64,000 bases of DNA, from NCBI GenBank assembly GCA_964036275.1, contig OZ038433.1, positions 8,411,048-8,475,047 of the forward strand. The letters run 5' to 3'. Below, piece after piece: positions 22,530 to 33,570 of the stretch. Each line of letters starts with the position of its first letter. Within the stretch, counting starts at the first letter, position 1. The notes beneath the pieces were generated by a model, which did not search any database, had not been told where the DNA came from, and was given only the letters and a program-made list of their open reading frames with translations. The stretch is from Litoditis marina. Taxonomy: Eukaryota > Nematoda > Chromadorea > Rhabditida > Rhabditidae. Position numbers and translations under genes: made by a program.

Positions 22530-23534
22530 ATCAACCCGGTATTTGACAGACAATTTCAATGGCTAGCGAGTATCGGAGATGTTGATTCAAAGAAAAGATA
22601 AACATGTACAGGAGGGAAAAAGACTGATTCAGGATGTGTGCAGGCCCGTAGCTGTCTAGGATGGGCTAGGCGGGGGGTGGCGAGAGTTGGCGAGACTCTC
22701 ATGGGACCGGACAGCTGGAGCGGGCTGGAGGTGGATTTGTGGCTGGTAGACGCGATCTAGGCCCTGACTGGACCTAGGCTGGCTGCAAAAGGTGCAGACC
22801 ACTAACCTTCCCCTATAAGCTACGAGGGCACAGATGGTCGTTGTCTTGACCGGATATAGAACGGAAGGAGAGACACGGGAAAAAAGCAGAAAAAAAGGAG
22901 AAAAACTTGAGCATCATAAAAGACCTTAATCTACAGAATGGAAACTATGTAAGACCGGGAAACAAGAAATACTAAATTTTAAGCTCAACATGATACAGTG
23001 GTGCAAATATGGACACGATCAAACTACGACAACGCCTACTAAAAACTAAAAAACATTAAGTTATGTTATATTGATTTTACTACGCAAAGTGACAATATGC
23101 CTACTAAAAACTAAAAAAAACACTAAGACATGTTATATTGATTCTGACTACAGCTCAAAACAACGCAAAGTGACATTACGGGTAAAATTAACAAGCTAAA
23201 ACATGTATATGTTCCACGATTAATAGTTAAAAATGACGAAAACAATAGCATGCAGCTAACTTATGGTAGTTGTAGTTGAGCAACCTGTAATACTAGAATT
23301 AGACAAGAGAGATGATTTATTTTTTCAGCATTCCCCAGGATTGCACGCAAATTCAAAGCACCGGTCGAAATGGATTTTTTTTTGAAGTGAAAAGTAATGG
23401 CGAGGAATAGAATGAAGTGATTACGTACCGTAATTGAGATAGTGAATACATTCACCGAAACAAACCAATCCATAGCAGCTGAGTAGAAAATACACGATCG
23501 AAATTGGTTTAGGAGGAACAATACAAAACATTTT
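22530..23534 (-). other. 3' UTR of the LINE
   Basis: About 1 kb between the RT stop and the microsatellite tail. The last ~100 bp (GTATTTGACAGACAATTTCA and following) is homologous to the 3' end of the truncated LINE at 39.2 kb. The middle part includes a GC-richer stretch at 22640-22800 and two similar ~60 bp stretches near 23030-23150 (CTACTAAAAACTAAAAAA, GTTATATTGATT). No open frame stands out. Confidence 0.6.
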
Positions 23535-24476
23535 TCAAGAACTGAAATTATGATTAGACAAATGTTTCGCGACTTTTCGCCGGAAAGATGAAGAATTCAC
23601 ACTGAGAAATGTTTTAGCAGGTAACTGATTCCAAATAGAAAGATAGCGAAAGGTGAAAGATTGTTTGAATGACTCGTGGTTTACTCGAGGTAAAAGTACA
23701 AAACATGAGTGATTACGAGATTGCGAACTGCGTGCAGAACGCGTGAAATACAACTCAAAAGGTAAACTCACCTCACCGATTACCATTTTGTACATAAACG
23801 CAAGGCCAGCCGCACATCTTCTCTGTTCCAAAGTGGTAGTCTCAAGAGCTGCCAACCGCTCTTCGTAGGTCATTTCCGTCAAACCAACTCTGTTGAAAAC
23901 TCTTTTAGTGAATGTTCTCTGAACTGACTCAATTTCTTTGATTGAGGTGATAAGTTTGGGGTCCCAAACTTCACAACAATACTCAATGATTGGCCTGACA
24001 TATGTGACAAATAATTTGAACAAAAGGGCTGGATTTTTGGTTGAAAACGATTTTAGGATAAAATTCGATTTTGCACGACAACGACTAGCCATTGAAGAGA
24101 TATGTTTTGAGAATGTGAGTCTATTATCGTAAATTATACCCAAATCCTTGAAGTTGGTTACTTCTTCCAGTTGTGTTCCTTCGAGATAGAATGTGTGATT
24201 GGGGTGTCTGTTTCCGATACACATAACCTTAGTTTTTCCTACGTTAATATCCATTTGCCACATTTTGGACCAAGCAGAAATGGCATTTATGCCATCTTGC
24301 AAGGTTTTAGAACAGTTAACCGAGTAGATCTTACTATCATCAGCGTACATTGTGCAATGTACACCAGGAGGTAAACACTGAGATATCATTAATGTACAAA
24401 ATGAACATAATTGGCCCAAGGACGGTTCCTTGTGCCACACCGGAAGAGCATGAAATAGAATTGGATAGTTTGCCAT
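23535..24476 (-). pseudogene. LINE ORF2 piece: reverse transcriptase palm/thumb and C-terminus
   Basis: A 313-codon frame. It carries the RT catalytic motif YADDSK, then the region typical of CR1/Jockey elements (SKMWQMDINVGKTKVM), and a C-terminal part with TYVRPIIEYCCEVWDP and NRVGLTEMTYEERL, which is widespread in animal LINEs. It overlaps the preceding RT piece in another frame at 24340-24476, so a frame break lies just upstream of YADD. The stop at 23535 is probably the natural ORF2 end, since the homologous copy at 39.6 kb ends at a similar point. Confidence 0.85.
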
Positions 24477-24966
24477 TGACCGTTACAGATTGAGTGCGAT
24501 TCAAAATGAGATTTTTGAGAAGAGTAAGGAGGCAGCCGGAGATGCCATAACCCTGTAGTTTGGTCAATAACAAACTATGCGAGATAGAATCGAAAGCACG
24601 TGAAAAGTCGATAAAACACGAAGAGACGAAATTACCACAATCAATTTCTTTTTGCCATGCAGGGAGAGTTGAAAGTAATGCCGAAGTAGTACTTTTTCGA
24701 GATAGAAAACCATGCTGCGTGGATGAAATGAGATTATTCGTGAGTAAATAGGACAAAAGTTGTTTACAAATGATTCGTTCCAGTACTTTCGAAATTCCCG
24801 AAGTTAGAGAGATTGGTCGGTAGTTAGATGGATTGGAACGCGTACCTTTTTTGAATATAGGTCTGACGATAGCTGTTTTCCACAGTTCTGGTACTTCACC
24901 GGTTAGCATAATACGACGAAATAAATACGTGAGAGGAGACGTGAGTGGAACAGCGCACTTTTGCAA
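24340..24966 (-). pseudogene. LINE ORF2 piece: reverse transcriptase fingers/palm
   Basis: A 208-codon frame with ordered RT motifs: NYRPISLTSGISKVLERI, QHGFLSRKSTTSALL, FIDFSRAFDSISHSLL (containing the first catalytic Asp) and GVAQGTVLGPIMFILYINDI. The last ~15 residues are out of frame. The frame breaks at both ends show that the ORF2 protein could not be made from this copy. Confidence 0.85.
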
Positions 24967-25550
24967 GAAATAATACGGAATACAATCGGGTGAAAAGATA
25001 CACGTAGTGGTAGTTTCAGCAGAGTTCTATACGTCGTTTCATGGTTAATATCAATATAATTCAGCGTCGCATTTGTTCTAGGAGAGAAAGCTTGTGAATG
25101 AGTAGATGGCGGTTTATAGACAGATTGAAAGAAACGAGCAAACTCGTTCGACTTTTCTTCGTCGCAAGCAATAACTTCTCCATTGGGGTCTTTGATAGTA
25201 CCAATACCAGTGTTAGAATTGAGACGTGAGTTACAATACTTATAGAAACGTTTAGAGTTCTTCGAAAATGCGATTCTCTCCTCTTCTATTAGTCGTAGTC
25301 GGTCTAGTTGACGTTTGAGATAGCGAGAGGCCTTGCAGTACCTAGCAATACACCTGTGACGAATATTGAATAGGCGCTTCACTTTTTCTTGCGAGATGGT
25401 AATAGAGCGAGACAATTTGGGGGCTGCTTGTTTGTCAGACATTGTTGGAACAAATTCAGAGATTAGTTTGTTACAATATTCAGTGAAATGTTGATAACAT
25501 TGATCGACAGTTGGATAGGAGTCGAATACAGCTGGCCAATTTACACTCAA
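24903..25550 (-). pseudogene. LINE ORF2 piece: linker between endonuclease and RT
   Basis: A 215-codon frame with the basic, Tyr/Lys-rich linker seen between endonuclease and RT in CR1/Jockey elements (CIARYCKASRYLKRQLDRL, KRFYKYCNSR, ACDEEKSNEFARFFQSVY). Breaks near 25550 and 24950 separate it from the neighbouring domains. Confidence 0.75.
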
Positions 25551-26218
25551 TAAATATGCGCAGATCTGATTATAATCTCGGCAGAAATACAGGGCAAATT
25601 CAGACTCAAATCAAAACGCACAGAGGAATGATCAGACGTGGAAAACGGTTGCAAAACAGAGACATTGGAGACTACAGATTGGTCAGACGAGAGCACAAGA
25701 TCAATAATGTTGTCACAATGAGTGGCAGACGATACATGCTGGTGCAAATTATGAGAGACACAAAAATTGAGAAATTCACGAGAGCTCGGAGATGTTCGCA
25801 TAGGAAAAATAGAAGATGTAAACCAATTTATACCCGGAAAATTGAAATCACCAACCAGAATCACAGGATAAATAGCATTCATATACACATCAGCTAAAAA
25901 TGTTAGCATTGCGGTAAGCGCTTGAAGACTGGCGGAAGGACTACGGTAACATGTGATGATGAGAATGTTGGGACTATGAAATTGAATGCCTACCAACTGT
26001 GTATATAGCGAGAAACTGCGACTGAATGAGAATGAGTGTGAGAAAGTAGAACGAACGAGCATGGCAACTCCACCACCAGGAGTATCGTCTCCACGATCAC
26101 AACGATAAACAGAATATACATTGTTAAGAGAAAGTGAGGCATCGGACAAATTATCACATTTTAACCATGTTTCAGTTATACAAACTAGAAGAGGAGAATT
26201 CGATGGGAGATTATACAA
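25547..26218 (-). pseudogene. LINE ORF2 piece: AP-like endonuclease
   Basis: A 223-codon frame with the apurinic-endonuclease family motifs: LVCITETWL (catalytic Glu near residue 16), GGGVAMLVR, ILVGDFNFPGINW (Asp/Asn near residue 122) and STSDHSSVRFDL (the SDH motif near the end). This domain nicks target DNA and would decide where the element inserts, which matters because both LINE copies in the window sit at the same place upstream of a tRNA. The true ORF2 start is probably a little upstream (27-45 codons). Confidence 0.85.
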
Positions 26219-26369
26219 ACAAGAAAGCTTATTTACTATAGAACGAGAGTTAATTACAAAACAAAACGTGTTACTAGATGAATGATTCGTTGAAGTTTGA
26301 TCCTATGTAGAAACGGGCGGATCGGTTGGCGACTTCTGGGTGTCAACGGAGTTCCGGCTAGAACTAGGT

Positions 26370-27421
26370 TCAAAAACATCTCCGATGACCATTTCTTCTT
26401 CCTCTTCCACAGTGGACCGGCAAAAGAGCGAGAACGTTGCTTGGGACCTCGGGAAGAAGTGCCAGCAACAGACGGTTTGATAGATGCGTTAGTGGTTGGT
26501 GTCTGGGATGGTTCGACGATGATGGGATCTTCTTCACTGTAGTCGGTGTGAATACTCGAGTACCCATGGGAACAGAAGATGGGGTGCTGGTACTGGTACG
26601 GGCGAATTGGTGATTGGCTTGGGAAGCGGTATTGGAAGGTGGGGTAGGGTTGTTATTTCTTACCGAGCGAGCAGGAAGTGGGCGAGATGTGCGAAGTTTG
26701 AAAAGTTTCATGTCGCGAACGACCCAAACTAGCTCCCCAGCTTCAGCGTTCAGTCTGCCTGCCTCGCGACGTGTAGAGCGATCTAGTTCTAGCTGTTCCT
26801 GGGTGTAGTCACGTCGAGCGTAAGAATGAACCATAGTTATTGTGAGAGATTGACGTCCTTTTCGCATGAATTGAAGTAGATTATCACGATGTTCTGGGGT
26901 AGGTAGCTGAATTTTGATGATGCGAGGTCGATCTGAGTTAGGGTTGCGTTGTTCTGGATGACGTTTGCAAGAGATTTGCTTGTTGTTCAATAGTTGGACA
27001 AGTTCGTTGTTTTCAGAAGCTTCCACAACCTCTCGGAGAGCTTGAGAATCGAATGCAAAAGTAGCTTGATCAGAATCCTTTTCCTGAATACCAACCCATG
27101 TGATGCGACAAGCCTTTTGGCCGAGAGTAGACTGATCCGTTTGTACCTTCGCGACAGCATTGTACATAACATTAAATAAATCGGAATTGTTGACAGATGG
27201 TCCACTTTCCAACTTTTCGAGGCGGTGTTTGATGTCATTGATATGGGTGAGATGGGTACTGATGAGTTCATGAATAGGTTGTTGGATTCTTTGAGTTCAG
27301 AAACGGCGTCGATGAAAGGTTTCAGAATAGTTTGTGTTTGAGCCAATAGGGTAACAGTGAGTTGCTCAATCCACTTGGGAGGGAGTTCACCAGCAGCGGG
27401 CCGTTTGTTGCGGCCACTCAT
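26370..27421 (-). pseudogene. LINE ORF1 (RNA-binding/chaperone protein), frameshifted
   Basis: Two overlapping minus frames: 26987-27421 starts with MSGRNKRPAAGELPPKW and a short helical stretch (QTQTILKPFIDAVSELK); 26370-27212 holds the main body. The body includes KIQLPTPEHRDNLLQFMRKG and YARRDYTQEQLELDRSTRRE, typical of CR1/L2 ORF1 proteins, then a Pro/Ser/Thr-rich tail. The break lies near 27280-27300. The C-terminal frame is uncertain, because an alternative frame through 26300-26480 is Lys/Arg-rich. Confidence 0.75.
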
Positions 27422-27639
27422 AGTGAATCGATTGGGGTCGGCACAAAAGAAAAGGGTGATTTACAAAGAAAAGGGTATAAAAACCTCTGAATACTTTAAG
27501 AAAAGAAAAGAAATGCGATGTGAATCACTGTTATTTGATAAGTTGCACTACAGGTGAGCGAAAACTAGTAATGGTACAAGAAATGTGTGTATATACTAAA
27601 ATTTGTGAAAATTGTGTTAATCAACCGCACAAGAAGATA

Positions 27640-27745
27640 GAGAGGTAGCGAATGCCGCACAAGAAGATAGAGAGGTCGCGAATGAGATAGAGAGGTCGCG
27701 AATGAGATAGAGAGGTCGCGAATGAGATAGAGAGGTCGCGAATCT
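27640..27745. repeat. Tandem repeats of ~20 bp at the LINE 5' end
   Basis: The unit AGATAGAGAGGTCGCGAATG is repeated about five times, the outer units diverged (AGAGAGGTAGCGAATGCCGC). It lies between the ORF1 start and the 5' junction. Tandem 5' repeats of this kind act as promoter monomers in some LINEs; that role here is inference. Confidence 0.85.
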
Positions 27746-27759
27746 TTCATGTGGCTTTC

Positions 27760-27967
27760 ACGAATGTGGCTGTGAAGCATGGGAATTTCATCGGGCCGCG
27801 TGGTATACAGCTTGTCTATGCTTCTGAGTGTATTTCTAAAACGAGTAGTTGCAATTCAATGGTTTATTTTGGATTGACGTTAATCTTTCTTCTTCGTTTT
27901 TCTCAAACAAAGCTACTCATCAAAGTTTTGGTTTGGTTTGTTTCAAGTAAGTTCTGAAAATGGCGTA
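27760..27967. repeat. Satellite remnant between LINE and 193 bp element
   Basis: Begins with the duplicated 17 bp tRNA leader, then the leader from GCATGGGAATTTC with 17 bp missing, then a type 1 monomer up to GGCGTA. It has no tRNA because the LINE separates it from the gene at 22404. Confidence 0.85.
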
Positions 27968-28160
27968 TAGTGAATGCCAAATTCATAAAATTCTGTCTCT
28001 TGCCGGAATCGAACCTGTGAGCAAAAGTTTCGTAGCAGGGCGCTAGCCACTGCGCTATTAAAGCACATAATGGGCGAGCTTCGAAATCGAATACATGTGT
28101 GCGTACACAGCGGAAAGTGAGAAATACAGTACCCTCCCGCCTTTCGGTTGGCGACGACTA
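27968..28160. mobile_element. 193 bp TA-flanked element carrying a tRNA-like module
   Basis: It interrupts GGCGTAGTGACAGC of a type 1 monomer with TA duplicated at 27966-27967 and 28161-28162. The ends TAGTGAATGCCAA and TAGTCGTCGCCAA (the latter on the opposite strand) match at 9 of 13 positions, so the TIRs are short and imperfect. It holds one tRNA-like module on the minus strand, followed by TTTT about 30 bp before the left end. No protein frame. Confidence 0.75.
28001..28066 (-). pseudogene. tRNA-like module in the 193 bp element
   Basis: The minus strand has a consensus A box (TAGCGCAGTGG) and B box (GGTTCGATTCC) at tRNA spacing. The anticodon stem does not pair and the acceptor is lost, so it is a tRNA relic acting at most as a Pol III promoter. 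TTTT near 27987-27990 could end the transcript. Confidence 0.65.
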
Positions 28161-28565
28161 TAGTGACAGCTCGCTGCAGTTTGTATTTGCAGACCCACGA
28201 AAAACCAATTAGTACGGTGATTTAGATGTTCATATGATGTAAAAAGCTAGAAAACTACTGAGAAACATTAAAATCATATTGAAAGATTTGTATTTTTGAA
28301 ACAAGTCAAGACAAATCAATAATTTATTTTGGATTTATGTTAATCTTTCTCTTTCGTTTTCTTTCAAACGAAGCTATGTTATATTTCCTGGAAGTCTTGG
28401 TTTGGTTTGTTGCAAACAAGTTCTGAAAATGGTGTAGCGACAGCTCGCTGCAGTCTATAACATTTTCAGACCCACGAAAAACCGAGAAGTACGGTGATTT
28501 AGATGTTTACATGATGTAAAAAGCTAGAAAACTATTCAGAACAACTGAAACAAAACAAAAAGATT

Positions 28566-28639
28566 TGCCGCCAGCAGGGGTCGAACCTGCGACCTTGGGC
28601 TTATTAGACCCACGCTCTAACCAACTGAGCTATGGCGGC
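28566..28639 (-). tRNA. tRNA-Ile(AAU)
   Basis: Same sequence as 645-718; T5 terminator; leader of the 28-35 kb type (ACACTCTGC, CGTGATATAG). Confidence 0.94.
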
Positions 28640-29241
28640 TACGAATGTGGCTGTGAAACTCTCGGTGACACTCTGCATGGGAATTTCATTCGGCCGCGTG
28701 ATATAGAGCTTGTCTATGCTTCTGAGTGTATTTCTAAAACGAGTCGTTGCAACTAAATGATTTATTTTGGATTGATGTTAATCTTTCTCCTCCGTTTTTC
28801 TCAAATAAAGCTACTCATCAAAGTTTTGGTTTGGTTTGTTTCAAGTAAGTTCTGAAAATGGCGTAGTGACAGCTCGCTGCAGTTTGTATTTGCAGACCCA
28901 CGAAAAATCAATAAATATGGTGATTTAGAAAAAGCTAGAAAACTATTCAGAATAACTAAAACAAAATAAAAAGATTAGTATTTTTAAAACTAGTCTTTAC
29001 AAATCAATGATTTATTTCGGATTGATGTTAATCTTTCTTCTTCGTTTTTCTCAAACAAAGCTACTCATCAAAGTTTTCGTTTGGTTTGTTTCAAGTAAGT
29101 TCTGAAAATGGCGTAGTGACAGCTCGCTGCAGTTTGTATTTGCAGACCCACGAAAAACCAATAAGTACGGTTATTTAGATGTTTACATGATGTAAAAAGC
29201 TAGAAAACTATTCAGAATAACTGAAACTAAATAAAAAGATT

Positions 29242-29315
29242 TGCCGCCAGCAGGGGTCGAACCTGCGACCTTGGGCTTATTAGACCCACGCTCTAACCAA
29301 CTGAGCTATGGCGGC
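29242..29315 (-). tRNA. tRNA-Ile(AAU)
   Basis: Same sequence as 645-718; T5 terminator; 28-35 kb type leader with GCATGGAAAATTTC. Confidence 0.94.
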
Positions 29316-29679
29316 TACGAATGTGGCTGTGAAACTCTCGGTGACACTCTGCATGGAAAATTTCATTCGGCCGCGTGATATAGAGCTTGTCTATGCTTCT
29401 GAGTGTAGTTCTAAAACGAGTCGTTGCAACTAAATGATTTATTTTGGATTGCTGTTAATCTTTCTCCTCCGTTTTTCTCAAACAAGGCTATGTTTCATTT
29501 CATCAAAGTTTTGGTTTGGTTTGTTTCAGGTAAATTCTGAAAATGGTGTAGTGGAAGCTCGCTGCAGTCTTTAACATTTGCAGACCCACAAAAAACCAAT
29601 AAGTACGGTGATTTAGATGTTTACATGATGTAAAAAGCTAGAAAACTATTCAGAATAACTGAAACAAAATAAAAAGATT

Positions 29680-29753
29680 TGCCGCCAGCAGGGGTCGAAC
29701 CTGCGACCTTGGGCTTATTAGACCCACGCTCTAACCAACTGAGCTATGGCGGC
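29680..29753 (-). tRNA. tRNA-Ile(AAU)
   Basis: Same sequence as 645-718; T5 terminator; 28-35 kb type leader. Confidence 0.94.
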
Positions 29754-30117
29754 TACGAATGTGGCTGTGAAACTCTCGGTGACACTCTGCATGGAAAATT
29801 TCATTCGGCCGCGTGATATAGAGCTTGTCTATGCTTCTGAGTGTAGTTCTAAAACGAGTCATTGCAACTAAATGATTTATTTTGGATTGCTGTTAATCTT
29901 TCTCCTCCGTTTTTCTCAAACAAGGCTATGTTTCATTTCATCAAAGTTTTGGTTTGGTTTGTTTCAGGTAAATTCTGAAAATGGTGTAGTGGAAGCTCGC
30001 TGCAGTCTTTAACATTTGCAGACCCACAAAAAACCAATAAGTACGGTTATTTAGATGTTTACATGATGTAAAAAGCTAGAAAACTATTCAGAATAACTGA
30101 AACAAAATAAAAAGATT

Positions 30118-30191
30118 TGCCGCCAGCAGGGGTCGAACCTGCGACCTTGGGCTTATTAGACCCACGCTCTAACCAACTGAGCTATGGCGGC
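30118..30191 (-). tRNA. tRNA-Ile(AAU)
   Basis: Same sequence as 645-718; T5 terminator; 28-35 kb type leader. First gene of the second 1552 bp repeat. Confidence 0.94.
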
Positions 30192-30793
30192 TACGAATGT
30201 GGCTGTGAAACTCTCGGTGACACTCTGCATGGGAATTTCATTCGGCCGCGTGATATAGAGCTTGTCTATGCTTCTGAGTGTATTTCTAAAACGAGTCGTT
30301 GCAACTAAATGATTTATTTTGGATTGATGTTAATCTTTCTCCTCCGTTTTTCTCAAATAAAGCTACTCATCAAAGTTTTGGTTTGGTTTGTTTCAAGTAA
30401 GTTCTGAAAATGGCGTAGTGACAGCTCGCTGCAGTTTGTATTTGCAGACCCACGAAAAATCAATAAATATGGTGATTTAGAAAAAGCTAGAAAACTATTC
30501 AGAATAACTAAAACAAAATAAAAAGATTAGTATTTTTAAAACTAGTCTTTACAAATCAATGATTTATTTCGGATTGATGTTAATCTTTCTTCTTCGTTTT
30601 TCTCAAACAAAGCTACTCATCAAAGTTTTCGTTTGGTTTGTTTCAAGTAAGTTCTGAAAATGGCGTAGTGACAGCTCGCTGCAGTTTGTATTTGCAGACC
30701 CACGAAAAACCAATAAGTACGGTTATTTAGATGTTTACATGATGTAAAAAGCTAGAAAACTATTCAGAATAACTGAAACTAAATAAAAAGATT

Positions 30794-30867
30794 TGCCGCC
30801 AGCAGGGGTCGAACCTGCGACCTTGGGCTTATTAGACCCACGCTCTAACCAACTGAGCTATGGCGGC
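30794..30867 (-). tRNA. tRNA-Ile(AAU)
   Basis: Same sequence as 645-718; T5 terminator; 28-35 kb type leader. Counterpart of 29242-29315. Confidence 0.94.
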
Positions 30868-31231
30868 TACGAATGTGGCTGTGAAACTCTCGGTGACACT
30901 CTGCATGGAAAATTTCATTCGGCCGCGTGATATAGAGCTTGTCTATGCTTCTGAGTGTAGTTCTAAAACGAGTCGTTGCAACTAAATGATTTATTTTGGA
31001 TTGCTGTTAATCTTTCTCCTCCGTTTTTCTCAAACAAGGCTATGTTTCATTTCATCAAAGTTTTGGTTTGGTTTGTTTCAGGTAAATTCTGAAAATGGTG
31101 TAGTGGAAGCTCGCTGCAGTCTTTAACATTTGCAGACCCACAAAAAACCAATAAGTACGGTTATTTAGATGTTTACATGATGTAAAAAGCTAGAAAACTA
31201 TTCAGAATAACTGAAACAAAATAAAAAGATT

Positions 31232-31305
31232 TGCCGCCAGCAGGGGTCGAACCTGCGACCTTGGGCTTATTAGACCCACGCTCTAACCAACTGAGCTATG
31301 GCGGC
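31232..31305 (-). tRNA. tRNA-Ile(AAU)
   Basis: Same sequence as 645-718; T5 terminator; 28-35 kb type leader. Counterpart of 29680-29753. Confidence 0.94.
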
Positions 31306-31669
31306 TACGAATGTGGCTGTGAAACTCTCGGTGACACTCTGCATGGAAAATTTCATTCGGCCGCGTGATATAGAGCTTGTCTATGCTTCTGAGTGTAGTT
31401 CTAAAACGAGTCATTGCAACTAAATGATTTATTTTGGATTGCTGTTAATCTTTCTCCTCCGTTTTTCTCAAACAAGGCTATGTTTCATTTCATCAAAGTT
31501 TTGGTTTGGTTTGTTTCAGGTAAATTCTGAAAATGGTGTAGTGGAAGCTCGCTGCAGTCTTTAACATTTGCAGACCCACAAAAAACCAATAAGTACGGTT
31601 ATTTAGATGTTTACATGATGTAAAAAGCTAGAAAACTATTCAGAATAACTGAAACAAAATAAAAAGATT

Positions 31670-31743
31670 TGCCGCCAGCAGGGGTCGAACCTGCGACCTT
31701 GGGCTTATTAGACCCACGCTCTAACCAACTGAGCTATGGCGGC
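31670..31743 (-). tRNA. tRNA-Ile(AAU)
   Basis: Same sequence as 645-718; T5 terminator; 28-35 kb type leader. Confidence 0.94.
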
Positions 31744-32621
31744 TACGAATGTGGCTGTGAAACTCTCGGTGACACTCTGCATGGGAATTTCATTCGGCCG
31801 CGTGATATAGAGCTTGTCTATGCTTCTGAGTGTATTTCTAAAACGAGTCGTTGCAACTAAATGATTTATTTTGGATTGATGGTAATCTTTCTTCTTCGTT
31901 TTTCTCAAACAAAGCTACTCATCAAAGTTTTGGTTTGGTTTGTTTCAAGTAAGTTCTGAAAATGGCGTAGTGACAGCTCGCTGCAGTTTGTATTTGCAGA
32001 CCCACGAAAAATCAATAAATATGGTGATTTAGAAAAAGCTAGAAAACTATTCAGAATAACTAAAACAAAATAAAAAGATTTGTATTTTTAAAACTAGTCT
32101 TTACAAATCAATGGTTTATTTTGGATTGATGTTAATCTTTCTTCTTCGTTTTTCTCAAACAAAGCTACTCATCAAAGTTTTGGTTTGGTTTGTTTCAAGT
32201 AAGTTCTGAAAATGGCGTAGTGACAGCTCGCTGCAGTTTGTATTTGCAGACCCACGAAAAACCAATAAGTACGGTGATTTAGATGTTTATATGATGTAAA
32301 AAGCTAGAAAACTACTGAGAAACATTAAAATTACATTGAAAGATTTGTATTTTTGAAACAAGTCAAGACAAATCAATAATTTATTTTGGATTTATGTTAA
32401 TCTTTCTCTTTCGTTTTCTTTCAAACGAAGCTATGTTATATTTCCTGGAACTCTTGGTTTGGTTTGTTGGAACAAGTTCTGAAAATGGTGTAGCGACAGC
32501 TCGCTGCAGTCTATAACATTTTCGGACCCACGAAAAACCGAGAAGTACGGTGATTTAGATGTTTACAAGATGTAAAAAGCTAGAAAACTATTCAGAATAA
32601 GTAAAACAAAGCAAAAAGATT

Positions 32622-32695
32622 TGCCGCCAGCAGGGGTCGAACCTGCGACCTTGGGCTTATTAGACCCACGCTCTAACCAACTGAGCTATGGCGGC
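32622..32695 (-). tRNA. tRNA-Ile(AAU)
   Basis: Same sequence as 645-718; T5 terminator (GCAAAAAG on the plus strand); 28-35 kb type leader. Confidence 0.94.
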
Positions 32696-33058
32696 TACGA
32701 ATGTGGCTGTGAAACTCTCGGTGACACTCTGCATGAGAATTTCATTCGGCCGCGTGATATAGAGCTTGTCTATGCTTCTGAGTGTATTTCTAAAACGAGT
32801 CGTTGCAACTAAATGATTTATTTTGGATTGATGTTAATCTTTCTCCTCCGTTTTTCTCAAACAAGGCTATGTTTCATTTCATCAAAGTTTTGGTTTGGTT
32901 TGTTTCCGGTAAATTCTGAAAATGGTGTAGTGAAAGCTCGCTGCAGTCTTTAACATTTGCAGACCCACGAAAAACCAATAAGTACGGTTATTTAGATGTT
33001 TACATGATGTAAAAAGCTAGAAAACTATTCAGAATAACTGAAACAAAATAAAAAGATT

Positions 33059-33132
33059 TGCCGCCAGCAGGGGTCGAACCTGCGACCTTGGGCTTATTAG
33101 ACCCACGCTCTAACCAACTGAGCTATGGCGGC
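33059..33132 (-). tRNA. tRNA-Ile(AAU)
   Basis: Same sequence as 645-718; T5 terminator; 28-35 kb type leader. Confidence 0.94.
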
Positions 33133-33496
33133 TACGAATGTGGCTGTGAAACTCTCGGTGACACTCTGCATGGAAAATTTCATTCGGCCGCGTGATATAG
33201 AGCTTGTCTATGCTTCTGAGTGTAGTTCTAAAACGAGTCATTGCAACTAAATGATTTATTTTGGATTGCTGTTAATCTTTCTCCTCCGTTTTTCTCAAAC
33301 AAGGCTATGTTTCATTTCATCAAAGTTTTGGTTTGGTTTGTTTCAGGTAAATTCTGAAAATGGTGTAGTGAAAGCTCGCTGCAGTCTGGAACATTTGCAG
33401 ACACACGAAAAACCAATAAGTACGGTTATTTAGATGTTTACATGATGTAAAAAGCTAGAAAACTATTCAGAATAACTAAAACAAAATAAAAAGATT

Positions 33497-33570
33497 TGCC
33501 GCCAGCAGGGGTCGAACCTGCGACCTTGGGCTTATTAGACCCACGCTCTAACCAACTGAGCTATGGCGGC
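33497..33570 (-). tRNA. tRNA-Ile(AAU)
   Basis: Same sequence as 645-718; T5 terminator; 28-35 kb type leader. Confidence 0.94.

Larger units (their letters stand above)
22504..27759 (-). mobile_element. CR1/L2-like non-LTR retrotransposon (LINE), full-length but frameshifted
   Basis: On the minus strand the order is: 5' region with ~20 bp tandem repeats (27640-27745), ORF1, an AP endonuclease, a reverse transcriptase, a 3' UTR of about 1 kb (22530-23534), and a TTATTA-type microsatellite tail ending at 22504. Several frame breaks make this copy inactive. The left flank is 26 bp of tRNA leader. On the right, at least 17 bp of the same leader (ACGAATGTGGCTGTGAA, 22479-22495 and 27760-27776) is duplicated, consistent with target-primed reverse transcription; 17 bp of satellite next to the duplication is missing. 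The tail, endonuclease type and RT motifs place it in the Jockey/CR1/L2 group; finer placement needs a tree. Confidence 0.88.

Noticed and set aside
27968..28066. Functional tRNA-Arg(ACG), from a CTACGAA loop in the 193 bp element
   Set aside because: The anticodon stem on either side does not pair and the acceptor stem is missing; kept only as a tRNA-like module.
31708..31908. Minus-strand 66-codon frames (MRKTKKKDYHQSKINHL...) at 31.7, 35.4 and 36.3 kb
   Set aside because: They run from satellite into the tRNA gene, occur only where a single satellite base keeps the frame open, and have no recognisable domain.
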